Positions 1-17,300 of a stretch of 64,000 nucleotides of DNA are shown one piece after another. The position numbers were made by a program, and so were the translations under genes. Under the pieces are notes generated by a model. The model ran no database searches. It was not told where the DNA came from and saw nothing but the letters and a program-made list of their open reading frames with translations. The DNA is from Motacilla alba alba (lineage: Eukaryota > Chordata > Aves > Passeriformes > Motacillidae), in the NCBI RefSeq assembly GCF_015832195.1, contig NC_052019.1, positions 43,527,016-43,591,015 of the forward strand. The letters run 5' to 3'. Within the stretch, counting starts at the first letter, position 1. Each line of letters opens with the position of its first letter.

Positions 1-740
1 AAAAACACTCTTTCACTTATAAGCCAACATAAGTTGAACAAGAAGCAAAAACACTGTTAGATAACAGAAAACAGTCTTAAAATTACTCAGCAAAACATTC
101 AAGTGCTTTGTTTTCAAAACACACACCATTGCCTCCTTACAGAATTTTTCCCCTGAAGTTCTATAAGTTTTCCATTGCAGTCATCCCTCAGTTCTGACAG
201 GTTAAATCCAACACCCAGCTCCACTGCTCGAGCACGTTCTGGCTTTCTGCAATGCTCAAAAATTAACGCTGCTTCCATGATCACAGTTACAACTTTACCA
301 CCTTCAAACACCTGACCACAGAGACCACACCTATCCCATGAGAGGCTGCACTAAATTACCAAGAAATTTAAACACAGGCACATTATTCTGAAGCAAGTCA
401 TCTGGATAAAACTAAGACTTCCCAATAATACCAAAATCTGACACAGGTTTCCCTGGCAATTCCTGCCTTCCCTGTACCCTGTGAGGCACATCTCACCAAT
501 ACAACCTCTGCACACTTTTGGTGAAGACTAAAATTACTGGCTAAAACCAACACAGAGAATCCACAGCAAGGACAACCCACCTTCTTCAACCCATCTCCAC
601 AACACAACTGGAGAAGTACAGGAGTACTTCTTTTATGTTTTTTTTTTTAAACCAAGGCTTTACCTTACAGAAAACTCATCCACACATCCAGTACCAATAT
701 TGTCCAGTAGCAATACAGGCAACCAACCAAGCATTAGCTC
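1..740. other. 3' flank of RPS3A, no gene seen
   Basis: AT-rich sequence beyond the RPS3A poly(A) signal. Short open frames exist on both strands but lack family resemblance, plausible splice sites or a start context. I see no repeat or RNA gene that I can name here. Confidence 0.5.
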
Positions 741-755
741 TGTATATTAAAACCT

Positions 756-761
756 TTTATT
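756..761 (-). terminator. RPS3A: RPS3A polyadenylation signal
   Basis: The minus strand reads AATAAA about 20 bases past the TGA stop (780-782). This gives a very short 3' UTR, typical of ribosomal protein genes. Confidence 0.8.
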
Positions 762-779
762 TTCCACCAATTTTTAGTT

Positions 780-6300
<5,521 letters not shown>

Positions 6301-6303
6301 CAG

Positions 6304-6310
6304 TATAAAA
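6304..6310 (+). promoter_or_regulatory. TATA box of the RNase gene
   Basis: TATAAAA preceded by a GC-rich CAGCTGGGGC segment. A cap site would fall near 6335. A short non-coding first exon could end near 6385 at CAG|GTGAAG, and the coding exon begins after the acceptor at 6784-6785. One 5' non-coding exon followed by a single coding exon is the standard gene plan of the RNase A superfamily. Confidence 0.6.
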
Positions 6311-6435
6311 GAGGTGCAGAGGAGTGGGAGGGATCCTGGAGACCCTGAGGCCATAAGGGAAACTGAGGCACGCACACAGGTGCAGGTGAAGGGTGCATAG
6401 GGGACCAATATGTCTGTGGGAGGGGTCTGTGAGGA

Positions 6436-6740
6436 ACCCATGCATCCAGTGGGGAAGGGAGGCTGTGTATGGCATCCGGATGTGGGGGCACAGGGTGGAT
6501 CTGTAGGGGAGCCAGGGGTCTGAGGAGCAGGTAGGGGGTGTTCCATGGGGGATTGAGGCTTCGGGGGGGGGCGTAACTTTAGGGGACCCATGCATCCAGG
6601 TGAATCCACAGATAGCCCAGCTGTTCAGAGATGAGCCTCCAGGCATCGAGGTGGGGGGGATTTGTATGGGAACCAGGGATTTGGGAGGGGGAATCTGTAG
6701 AGTAACCGAGCGCCCAGGGTGGGATTTCCAGTCAGGGGCC
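6436..6740 (+). repeat. degenerate ~155-bp tandem duplication in RNase intron
   Basis: Two blocks repeat in the same order. The string ACCCATGCATCCAG occurs at 6436 and 6586, and GGATCTGTAGGGGAGCCAGG-like sequence at 6497 recurs at 6658. Offsets of 150 and 161 bases point to an old tandem duplication with small indels. The block is G-rich on the plus strand, including a run of nine G at about 6563-6571. Confidence 0.55.
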
Positions 6741-6791
6741 CAGAGGTGCAGATGGCCCTAACTCCCTAAACCCCCCCTTCCCCAGGTGTCC

Positions 6792-7226
6792 ATGGCGGGC
6801 TGGGTGCTGTGCATGACGCTGGTGCTGGCAGCACTGGCAGGGGCGGCAGGCGAGACCCGCTACGAGAAGTTCCTGCGGCAGCACGTGGACAACCCCCGGA
6901 CGTCCACGCTGGCGGCGCATCGCTACTGCGAGACCATGCTGGCGCGGCGGCGGGTGACGGCCCCGGGCAGGCCCTGCAAGCCCTCCAACACCTTCGTGCA
7001 CGCCCCGGCTGCGGAGCTGGTGGCCGCCTGCTCCCAGGCGCCCGACCCCGACACGGGGTTCCAGAGCACCCCGAAGGCCCTGAGCCTCACGGCCTGCCGC
7101 CTGCGCGGCGGGGACACGCGGCCGCCCTGCGCCTACCGTGCCCGCCAGGCGCAGCAGCACGTGCGCGTGGCCTGCCGCGACGGGCTGCCCGTGCACCTGG
7201 CGGGCACCTACGCGGCCCCGCAGTGA
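6792..7226 (+). CDS. secreted RNase A-superfamily ribonuclease (angiogenin/leukocyte RNase type)
   Basis: Pancreatic-type ribonuclease that cleaves RNA 3' of pyrimidines; secreted, and in birds linked to angiogenic and antimicrobial activity. The 144-aa precursor opens with a hydrophobic signal peptide (about residues 1-20, ending AGAAG). All three catalytic positions are present: His in RQHVDNP, Lys in the signature CKPSNTF, and the C-terminal His in LPVHLAGTY. The mature part has six cysteines, i.e. three disulfides as in angiogenins and avian RNases. It is strongly basic (about 15 Arg and 3 Lys against 9 acidic residues). The start ATG lies just behind a CCCCAG acceptor; upstream GTG/ATG-less sequence gives no alternative. 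Codons are extremely GC-rich at third positions, unlike the introns of PRAG1. Family assignment is secure; the orthologue within the avian family is not assigned. Confidence 0.92.
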   Translation: MAGWVLCMTLVLAALAGAAGETRYEKFLRQHVDNPRTSTLAAHRYCETMLARRRVTAPGRPCKPSNTFVHAPAAELVAACSQAPDPDTGFQSTPKALSLTACRLRGGDTRPPCAYRARQAQQHVRVACRDGLPVHLAGTYAAPQ

Positions 7227-7314
7227 GGCCTGGCATGGTACGTGAGGCCTGGCATGGCGCTCTCCCGGCCCTCGCGGATCCTCCCTGCCTTCAGGAGCTC
7301 TGTTAGCGCTGGCA

Positions 7315-7320
7315 ATAAAG
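7315..7320 (+). terminator. RNase gene polyadenylation signal
   Basis: Canonical AATAAA about 90 bases past the TGA stop of the RNase coding exon, followed by G/T-rich sequence. Confidence 0.8.
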
Positions 7321-7379
7321 GAGGTGGCAGAGGCCCGGGCTCCGGCATCAGCTTGCGGCAGGACCCTGCGATCGATCAT

Positions 7380-8035
7380 ACCCTCCCTGGATGCCCCCTG
7401 AGCCCCTTGGGTGACCCCAACCCTGTCCAAGCTATATTTGGCCCCCATGTGCTCCTGGGTGTCCCATGGCCCCCTGGGGTATCTCTGCCCTCTCCCCCTT
7501 CTTGGTGTCCTGCAACTCCCATGGGTGCCCCATAACCACCCAAGGCCCACCAATCTCCTGGATGTGTACCCAGCTCTCTCCCCAGTGTCCTGACCTTTTG
7601 GGTGGCACATTGCTTTCCTGGATAGCCCGTAACTCTCACAGGGTTTCCCAACCTCTCACATGCCTTATGACCCCCCTGGGCACCCCCAAATTCCCCCATG
7701 TCTGCCCCCCATTAACTGTCCCATAAGATGCCCCATCTCCCACATGCCTCTTACCCCATCTGTGGCCTCTCTGGGGCTGAGGCTGCACCCCCTTGGGGCC
7801 CCCACAGGACCGAGCCCTGGCTGGGGCCACACAGAGCCCTGAGCCACCATCCCACGCACACTGAACACAACACACACACAGTGCACACGAGACCTGCACT
7901 GGGCACGCAGCATGCAGCCACACTCACAACACAAAGCGCTCAACAGTCACCCCCCTGCTCCTAGCACAGCACGCTGCATCAGCACCCACAGGACACACAT
8001 ACCAGCACATACACACAGTATGCACACACATACAG
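7380..8035 (+). repeat. low-complexity block: C-rich degenerate repeats, then CA-rich
   Basis: From 7380 to about 7850 short motifs such as CCCATGGGTGCCCCATAAC recur imperfectly in a strongly pyrimidine-rich strand. From about 7858 to 8035 the sequence turns CA-rich (ACACACA interrupted by ACGC/ATGC), a decayed microsatellite. Open frames here are compositional. Confidence 0.5.
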
Positions 8036-8099
8036 AAGTTCCTGATGGGAACATCGATGGGATTTCACAATTTCAGCTGGTGTTCATCACCTCTTGTCC

Positions 8100-8460
8100 T
8101 TCATTCTCCCTGTCAGTACTTACCAGTACACTTAAAAGCTCCCCCTGTCTGAGCCTTCTCTTCTCCAGGCTGAACAGTCCCTGCTCTCTCAGCTTCTGCT
8201 CCAATCAGAAACGCTCCAGTCCCTTCATCATCATAATTCCTTGCTGGACTCTCTCCAGTATGTCCATGGCTCTCATGTACTGGGGAGTCCACCACTGGAT
8301 CCAGCATTCCAGGTGTGTCTCAGTGGTGCTGAGCAGAGGAGCAGGATCACCTCCCTGCACGTGCTGGCAGCACTCTGCCTCATGCAGCCCAGTAGGCTGG
8401 GGGACCCCTTTGCACTGGTCCTATTGCTGTGGGAGCCCTGAGGAGTCCCATGGGACTGCT
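8100..8460 (-). mobile_element. CR1 LINE fragment, antisense
   Basis: The plus strand reads the reverse of a CR1 3' coding region: CTTCTCCAGGCTGAACAG, then a segment ending in 'CCACTGGATCCAGCATTCCAGGTGTG'-like sequence and a GCAGCACTCTGCCTCATGCAG stretch. Sense is therefore on the minus strand. It encodes the far C-terminal part of the reverse-transcriptase ORF, is truncated at both ends, and is inactive. Confidence 0.7.
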
Positions 8461-8469
8461 GACATCCAG

Positions 8470-11400
8470 GAGCTGTGCTGCTACAAAAAAGCAGCCCAAA
8501 TGCATCCAGAAAGCGTAGCTGAGGAGGAAAAGGGGTGCAGAAAATGGTCTTCCCAACCCTCTTCCTCTCTCCCCAAGATATCTCTTGCTCATGTGCCTCA
8601 AGTAACTCAGGTGCTCCTTTTCTGAAATTCAGGCGAAAGGCATTTTGAGGGCCATCCATGGACTGGTGAGCTCCACCAAGGCCCAGTGAGAGGAGCCCTT
8701 CTCTTTGTGCACTGGGAAGGAATTGGGGTGTTCAAAGGTACTTGGGGCATTTCTGGACCAGCAACTTAGAGCAGACTCATTTCTCCACCCTGCTCACTCC
8801 TGGCCCTGGGAGGAGCTGACTGCCTCAGGAGGGAGTACCCAGGGTCACTGCAAGTACAAGGGTTTGATCTCTGCTTCTTGCTACCTTGGTTCTTCAGGAT
8901 TCAGAGGAGGATTCCACCTCTCCACTTGTTCTCTGGTAGCTGAGATCATCCTGGCAGTGATTGAGAAAAATATCATCACTGTGATTAACCCTACAAGCTT
9001 TGCACTACAGGCTCTGAAGTACAAAGCTCATCTCTGAAGATGGGAGAGGTAGCACCCATCCTGGGGACACAGCTCTGAGCTGCAGTCCCAAAACAGCAAT
9101 GCCATTTGTGGGATGCCCAGCATGCTGCAGCTACCTGAGTCTGCTGGAAAGTCTGGATGATTCCTGGCATCTCCCATTTGATGGCAGAGCAGCTCCACCA
9201 CTTCAGCACATCCCATCCCATCATTGCACTGTTGGTTCACTCCTCTGCTGTGTTTTCCCCTAAGACACAGCTCTGTTTCTTCAGCATATGTTTGTGTCTG
9301 TTCTTTGTGAAGGCTAAAGGGAAAAAATAGCCACAAAGGAATCAGGATATCCAGAGGGTGTTGTGGCCTTTGCCACAAGCAGCAGTGGGCCATTTACAGG
9401 CCGTGGTCAGCAAATTTGTAATGGCAGCAAGCAGCAAAAAGCCAGGGAGCGAGCGACTGGTGCCTGAAAATAAAGGAAGGAATTTTGCAATATTATGTTT
9501 TAATAAATCAGTGCATTTACTTCCTAACTGGTTCCTCATTTAGGTACTTTCATGTCCTGCCTAACACAGTCAAACATAAAGTTGCGAGGTTTGTGGTTGA
9601 TTCTGTAACACAGAAACTGATCATCTCTGCTTTGTGGGTGGGAATTAAGCAGCTTTCTTAAGGTCACAGAAAAGTCAGAGAGAGGAGCTCAGTTCATACC
9701 TCCGCAGCCCTATTTAACAGCCTCCCTTCCCATTTATGTGCTTTTTTTTCCTGAAGAAAAAAAAGATGTGACCAAAAATGGTTCAAGAACAGCACTATTT
9801 GCCTAAAACTTGTCTCTTGAGTCATATCTGCTTGACTTTCATGCCCAGACTTTGCTTTGACAGTGGTCAGCCTGCTCTGCTCACTCACTCTATTGTCAAA
9901 CAATTAATTCCTTCACCAGAAACTGGCTGTTGCTTGTTTAGCACAGGGAAATGAAACAAATAATGCTGAATCACGCACTTCATCACGGCTCACAAGCTTC
10001 CACCGCCCAGCCTTTGATGATATAAGATGAGAGGCATGAGCAGTGTGTCAATATTTCCAGTGCTACTGTGGAAATTTGTTCCTGCTCCTTGAAAAGCAAG
10101 GGCATTTTTTTCAGAACCATAGCAGAGAATTGCTTAAGCAGGCATTGCAAAGACCTTCAGAAGTATTTACTCAGCAAAGTCATATATCAGCTCCATGGGT
10201 TTGGCAGAACGAGTCCTTTGAAACCAGGCTGTTGCTGCATGCCACGCATGCCAAAATTGACATGGAAAAAGCTTGTTTCCAGCGTATTGCTTGCTCTTAA
10301 AATACACCCTGCTCAAATACAGCAAAATACAAAACTGTTTCTGTGCAGCACGTCCACCTTTCTTGTGTGCTTGGACCACTGAGAAAGGGGCTGCCAGGCT
10401 GCCTGGGGGCAGCACGAGACTAGAAAACACCCCTTTCCCCCTGCAGCAGTACCTCTGAGGTCCTGGGTCTGTGCTGCTCCTCCAGTCGCTGCTCCTCAGC
10501 ACTGTCCCTGTGGCACACGCACCTCAGGCTGAGTTCCCAATCAGACATATCCTGCAATCCTCCTTCCCCCTCACTGGGTGACACACTTGGCACCCAGGGT
10601 GCAGGGTCATCTGTGTCCCCTGCCACACAGGGAATGATCCATCCCCTCCACCATTCTTGCAGAGGTTCCTGGGCATGGGGACAAGAATGCTTGCTAGGAA
10701 AATGGGGGGCTGCTGCTCATGGCATGGTGGGGACAGCAAAGACAAGAGGTGGCATAAGACAGCAAAGTCCTCAAACTCAGGGCATTCAACTGAGGCTTAG
10801 GTGTCACTTTCCCCACAACAGCTACACACCAGAAATCCTAATGCACTTCTCCAGTTCAAGCATCAACCCTAAGACCTAAAACCTAGGCTGGAGAAGCATG
10901 AGCTACCATAGGGGAAGTACCAGGACAGCCGGGAGCTAAGAATTTCTGTTTGTATGAGACCAAGAGGCTACCCACCCAATCTAAAAAAAATATAGCTGAG
11001 AAATACTATTGTTGGCCTCTGGTCTGCTGGGAACACTACTGCAAGGTGCCCAGACCAACACCAGAACGAGACTCAAGTGCTGAAACTCAAAGTGAAGAGT
11101 TTTGATCAAGTTAACATCTCACACACACCATGCAGGCCCTGTGCCAATACCTGTAACAGTGTTTGTCACTGAGCTGAAACCCAGCATGCAAAATGGATCC
11201 AGTCTCATGTTTTGTGGGCTGGTTGAATGTTAGGCTACCTCTTGAGTCCCACTGAGTACATAGCTAAAGGTTTACAAGCCACTTGCCTTGCAAATTATCT
11301 CCCCCTTGCCAGCACAACATGGATCTGTCACGGCTAGTCCCTGTCTCCCTCAGTGCTCTCCTGCAGAGCTGCCACCAACCTCTTCCCTACATTCATGCTT

Positions 11401-13050
11401 AGAAACTGAGTCATCTCTTCATCTTATCTCAGAAAAACATGCTGGGCTCCTTCAGCCAGGTTATCTAGCTCTTTCATCACTCTGCTGGCCCATGTGAGAC
11501 CACATACAGCAAGTCAGAGCCTTCCAGACTGTTGTGCCCAGGACGATCCATGGGATGCACAGTGGTTCCCTAGCACAAGCTAGAAAGCTCCTGCTACCTG
11601 TACCAGAGGGAAGTGGACCCAAAAGTCAGATGCAAAAAAGCCAATGAAAAAAAATTCCCAGCGGTCGCAGTTGGAACCATCCCACATTCTTCCAGCAGGC
11701 AGGGACGTGCACAGCCTCCTCCCTAAGGGGATCAGGGGAAATTCATTGCAAATGGGTGCCCAGCCAAGGAACTATCCCCTCCCAGCAGCAGCAACCATAG
11801 CCAAACAGATTAAAAAAAGAGAAAGATCCAGGTGAGAAGCCTGGAAAGGATTCACAGAAAGTACACAAAATGTCAAGAAAACCCGGGGAATTAAAATTCC
11901 CCAAAAGACCAGGCTGAGTCTGGAGATGAATCAAGGCTGGAGGAAGCTGCTCATGATTGTCTCCCTAATAGAGCTGGGAGGTGGGTAGCTCAGCTAGTGA
12001 CATCCTGTCTCAGATAAGCTGATACTGGGCTCTTTCCAAATGTCCCAAATTTACTGCTTCTCCAAGGGCTGCAGAACTGTTGTCAGGAGCAGGGCACTCA
12101 TCTCTGCCTCATGTTGGGGTGGATAAGTAAAAGAAGCTTGCAACCACTGAAAAATCTTTTTTTTTCCTCAGCAGTACTGCCTCTCTCCCAGTCTGAGTGC
12201 CTGCTCTATGTCTTGATGGAGGGAAAGGGGCTGAAGGGAGCCAGGCCGGTTTCTCCACCTTTCATTGTGCTGCTCCTGCATCCCATCTGTTGGAGAAACG
12301 TGTTTGCAGTGCACCCAGCCCTATGCATTTCTCATTCAAAGACCAGCAGCAATAAGACCTTGCCAGCCTGCAGTGGCCCCAGCTCATCTCTTGATAAAGG
12401 AGTTAAATAAATGTTAGACAAAAGGGACAGGTGAATTACCAGGCAAAGGGAGGGAGCTGGAGAGATGGGGAAAGCAAAGCAACCTGGCCCTGACTTTCTC
12501 CCCAAAGCCTTGGAGGTGAATTGGGGATTTTCCATTTCATTAGCTTTACAAGGGGTAATTCCCAGCATCATTCTCATGAACAGACCCACCCTGAGCTCCC
12601 TCTCACCCCTTCACATCCAAGAGTGGTGCTCCACTACAGCTGCACCACTCGACAGGGAAGCCAGGCTGTATTAGTATCTAAGAAAGGTAACAGGCAGCTG
12701 ATCCTGAACTGCCCACAGAGAAAAAAAGACCTGATACACAGAAACAAGCAGTAATTTTTGCTTTGGAAGGGAGAAGCAAAATTGATGCTAAAACTCACAA
12801 AAGATGTGAATTTGAAAGCCCCAGGTTCTCCCTTGCAAAGGAGCATTATGTGAACTGCCCCTGCTCCTGAAGAGAACCAGCCACGCGCTCATCCCTGCTT
12901 CCCACTTGTTGTGGTTTGTCAAACCATGACACCACTCTAGAGCGTGGTGTTGCTCCCAGGCAAAAAGGCTCGGATGCTTTAGGAGAGGTGGGGATCGGAA
13001 GACTGTCCCATAGGCACAGAAATCAAATCAGTACAGTAAGTTCATTAGAA
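8470..13050. other. RNase-PRAG1 intergenic region
   Basis: No supported exon, RNA gene or named repeat. Open frames up to about 130 codons are scattered on both strands without conserved motifs. A small group of transcription-factor-like sites occurs near 9.95 kb (see findings). Confidence 0.45.
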
Positions 13051-13073
13051 ACATGCACACACACAGGCAGGAG

Positions 13074-13079
13074 TTTATT
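13074..13079 (-). terminator. PRAG1: PRAG1 polyadenylation signal
   Basis: The minus strand reads AATAAA about 250 bases past the PRAG1 TGA stop. It is followed within 20 bases by TGTGTGTGTGCATGTT, a typical GU-rich downstream element, so a real cleavage site is likely near 13.05 kb. Confidence 0.75.
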
Positions 13080-13326
13080 AGTCCACATATACCATACCAA
13101 AAAACAAAATTCCCCCAAAATAGGGGTAGGTTCCCAGTTCTGCCTGCTCACAAACTAACAGAGCTGAGGATACTAAACATGCCGTGTGCACTGTGACTGC
13201 AGTGCGGGCCGGGAGCTGAACGTGCATTCGCAGCTGAGCTTCAAACCTCTCACGTATGAAAGGGCTGTGTACCTTTAGCCACAAGGCAGTCAGGAGCCCT
13301 CAGCTGCCTCCGAGACACATCCAAGG

Positions 13327-14364
13327 TCAGAGCAGCTGCAGCAGTTTTAATGTGTGCAAGAGGGAGGCTGGCTCAGCAGATGCTAAGTACTGGCAGCACA
13401 GCCAGTCCTCCAGTTCAACGCTCCGCTCCGTGTCCACGGCCCTCTCTGCAAACTTCATCATGAGCAGGGCACGCTTCATGTCCACCCAGTTCTGCAGCAC
13501 CTGGCGCAGGGTTTCCTCGTGGCTGAGGGGCTGCTCCACGAGGTCTTTTCGGGGCCCCCAAAGCAGACACTGCAGCATCCGCTTGGCCTCGGTGATCCGC
13601 ACGCGCTTGATGGGATCTGCTTCCAGTAGTAGGTGGGCCAGCTGCTGGAGTCCCCGGGAGTAGATGGACAGGCTGGGTAGAGCAGGGAGGTCCGCAGGGC
13701 TGTACTCCTGCTCCCTGAGGTGCACCTTTTCCTCAAAGGGGTTGGGCTGGTGCAGCAGTTCATAGATGAGAATACCAGTCTGAAACTCATCAAACTTCTT
13801 GTACTGAGAAGCCGACACAATCTCCGGGGCCAGCCGGGCCTGGCTTTTCTTTAGCTTGGAGTCTCCAGTTTCAGTCTTCTGCTTAGCTTTCAAAAAATTG
13901 CTGATGATGAGGCGGGGTAAGTGTTTGTCATCTTTGGCTTTCACACAGCTCATGGGGGGCTTGCAGGGCACAAGCAGGAGGTTCTCCAGGCACAGATCAC
14001 GATGGATGATGCCATGCTCTTTAAGATGCTCCAAGCCGTTGCAGAGCTGGAGGAGCAGGAAGCAAACACGACGTTCATACAGCTCCGGCTTGGCTTGGTG
14101 GAGCATCACTGAGTCCCTCACAAAGTCGGCAGTGGTCTGGCTCGGCACCTCGCGGGTGATGACCACCACACAGTCGTGCTCACTGGCGGTGCGGGAAGGA
14201 TGGAAGCCATCTCCAGGCATGCTTTTCCCCACATCTGAGGCCAGCAGCATGCTGGAGGGGACGGAGGCCACAAAATGCCCACAGTCCTGCTGGATGTTGA
14301 AGTGAACTGGCACTGAGGGGCTGCAGTACGAAGCAGCTACCTTGGACTCCTGGGTTTTACAAAT
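13327..14364 (-). other. PRAG1: PRAG1 pseudokinase domain exon
   Basis: Last coding exon, residues 1032-1376. It starts ICKTQ directly after the YAVK lysine (residue 1031) that closes the previous exon. The catalytic-loop motif HRDLCLEN is present (Asp1154), but where active kinases have DFG this protein reads SNF (in IISNFLKAK), so metal binding is not expected. This fits known PEAK-family pseudokinases, which dimerise and scaffold instead of phosphorylating. The C-terminal helices (EDWLCCQYL) complete the SHED dimerisation bundle by family knowledge. Confidence 0.9.
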
Positions 14365-17300
14365 CTGTGAAGAGAGACCAAAAGAAAAGTCTCATCAGCT
14401 AGTGACAGAGACAGGGCAGAGACCAGAAGTTGAGAGATGGGATGCTAAACTGTGATTTGCAGATGCTCTGGAAGACAACAGGAGAAGCAAGATGTGCATT
14501 GGTCCCTTAAGCACTTTACATTATCTCCTGATTTGAGGATTGTTTTTGTCCTGCAATAGCCCAACCTTAGCCACCAGCTGTCTGTCTAGGTTGCATTTCT
14601 GGGCTTCCTTTGCCAGGCAGTGCCCAGTAACTGGAGGAAAGGAGGACAGTCCTACCGTGAATAACTTCTGAAGATTTTGTTTCACTGCCAACAGAAGCAA
14701 CATGTCTTTTACATCACAGATATCATTGAGATAAACTCCTGCAACCCAAGAGACATTCCTGGAGGGAGAAAAGCAAAGCCTGTGGCAGAAGACAAGCTGT
14801 CTCCATCTCTGGAGATAGTTAACACTCCTGGATGAGGTGCCATTCAATGTGAAGTGACTGTGAATATAAGTGCTGTTTGTGGTGAGGGGTGGGCAGAAGC
14901 CTCCAGCACTTTCCTCCCACCTGATCGTTCTCTGGTCCCAAGCCCTGGAGCCACTTTCACATCCTCCTCAACCATTTCACTTCTGTGCGTATGCAACTGC
15001 CCCTGATCAATGGCTGAAGAAGACCAGCAATAAGCTGTACTCCTCAGCACAGGCAAAAAAAAAAAAAAAACCACCAAAGAGAAAATGGGAGCTTACAACA
15101 GGCCTAGAAAGAAGTGAAAGTGCAGCAAACTCTAGGGAGAAAAATGCATTTTATAATCTGGATTCTCTTTAACCTATGTGACTTCTATCTTTATTTTCTT
15201 CCCTATTTTAGCTTTATACTGCATTAGAGACTCAAAGCAAGGTTTATTATAGGAGTATCCATTAGCTTATGGGGCCTTCTGGCATTTCTATTATACTTTT
15301 TTCCCCTTTATTTAGCGATGTGTTTATATGTCATCCACAGGAGTAAGCAACAGGCTGAAACTCAGCATAAAAGGTTTCCAAGCCTGCAGCATGCCAGTGC
15401 CAGTCACAGCATGCGTGCAAAACCTTAACGAGAAATCAATTTCGCCTCCAAGTTAAAATATACACAAGAATAGAGGGGAGCTGAAGAAGAGGGTTTCTTT
15501 TGTATTCCTCTAGCAAAGGTTTGAATCTAGGCATTCACAGATAATTCACTCAGATGAGACAAAACTGCGGAGATGGGGCATTTCAAATCCCTATTGTCCT
15601 CTCTTTTCTAAACAAAAATACCCTGCCCTGGCTTATTTGTGGAAAGACAAGCTTTGGAGAGCTAGGCAGAATGCAGATGAATGCAGTGGGACCCAGGATG
15701 ATGCAGGAGGTCCCCAAATGCAGAGCAGGCCTTCCAGCCCTCTGGCTAACAAACCTGCTTGTTCCTCTCCCAAAGGAAAGTCATGTAAGGCATAGGAAAA
15801 GGGGGGGAATTCCTGGCAAGAGAGAAGTCTCTGGAAGAACAACTACAGCCAAACAAATACAGGGAAATCTTCCCCATCCAGCCATTCTTCTTGACTTTGG
15901 CTGCACCAGAGGCATCCTCCCTGCTGAAAGCTCCAATTAGGAGCCTGGGCTGGCTTAGTCACACACCTCTAGTGGAGAAAGAAGCCAAGGCATGGAGCAT
16001 ATCTTGGCTTAATTCCTCTAAAGCCATTTCCAAACTGTTTTATACATAGTCATGTCTGTCTGTGCACAGCTCAGACTCTGGCTCCTGTTTCTCAATAGGC
16101 TTCTTGGCTCAAGTCTGATCTTCTGCCCATTTTGAGCTTTCCAAGTCTAATTTTAACTATAGGTCTGTGATCTCTTTCATGTCAAAAAATCTATACCAGA
16201 AGCCAGGAGGGGCAGCTAGGGATCAGCCAACTGAATTGTTTCACAACTATTCATTCCCTACTTTGGCTGCCAAAGGGATGGTGGCACACAGGAATCGTAT
16301 CCGTGCACATGGATAAACACATACATAACATCACCATGCTGGCACAGAGTATGGCCTTGTTGCAGTGGCTTTGACTTTAAGATGCTCTGCAGCGTCCCTA
16401 GGGCACAGAGTAAGCCCACTTCACACACAGGGACACAAGTGCAGTCCTGTCAGGAGGCTGAAATGTGCTGTTTCTGCCTTGGCAGGAATTCATGCACTAC
16501 AGCCACAGAGCTGAGCTACTGAACCCCACCTAGCACGGCAGGCAAAAGCAAAAGTGTGGGTGTGCCACAGGGAACTGCAGATCGAAAAGGAGCACAACAG
16601 TTCTTAGGCTTCAGGAAGAAAGTTGTGATGGATTTAGGTATAACACACAAGAAAAGCTGCGGCTCTGAGTGCTGGACTAGGGGTATTGGTGCAAGATCTC
16701 ATCTAATTCGATTCTGGTTATTTACAGCCCCCCTGTTGGGTTGACTGTACTTCCTTTAGGATATGAACTGGCTTTTAAGCTACCACTTAGCTAGAATATC
16801 CCTTAGGGATGTTTTAAAACATTGTAGAACAACCCTTAGAGTTCATAATGGTGGAAACAATTTAGCAGACATTTTTTCCTTTTTTTTTCTTTCCTTAATG
16901 CATCTCTGACAGTGCTTTTTTGGGAATTACTTTAGGCTTTGAAAACAACCTGAGGAATAAGCAGCAGTGAGATGTCCGCAGTGTTAAGTCAGAAGGGAAA
17001 TTAAAATCTCTGTATTCAAGTAGTAACATTGATCAAGGACCCAAAATCCACAGGATGTCCATGGAACTGGTTGGATAAGCTTACTTATCCAGGTTTCAAA
17101 GAGCTGAACTATTGCACCTCAAGTTTCCACTTCAAAACATGTATTCCATGGAGTTACAGGAAAATATTTCAGACTTGACCTTACACAGCATGTCTGGGTC
17201 AGCCTCACATTGTTTAATTGGGATCTGCAATATCTTATTGTCTGTAGTTTCAAGATCATGTAAGCACTCAGTATCTGGGTCAGAGCTTCCACTTAAAAGG

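Noticed and set aside
6809..7610. Alternative frames of 165 and 292 codons overlapping the RNase gene on both strands
   Set aside because: They are shadows of a GC3-rich exon. Only the 6,792-7,226 frame carries the signal peptide, cysteines and catalytic residues of the RNase A family.
13327..14364. PEAK1 as the identity of the pseudokinase gene
   Set aside because: The pseudokinase lobe alone is ambiguous, but the KMSACSDFVEH start, DPIYAES site, overall size near 1,376 aa and adjacency to CLDN23 all point to PRAG1.
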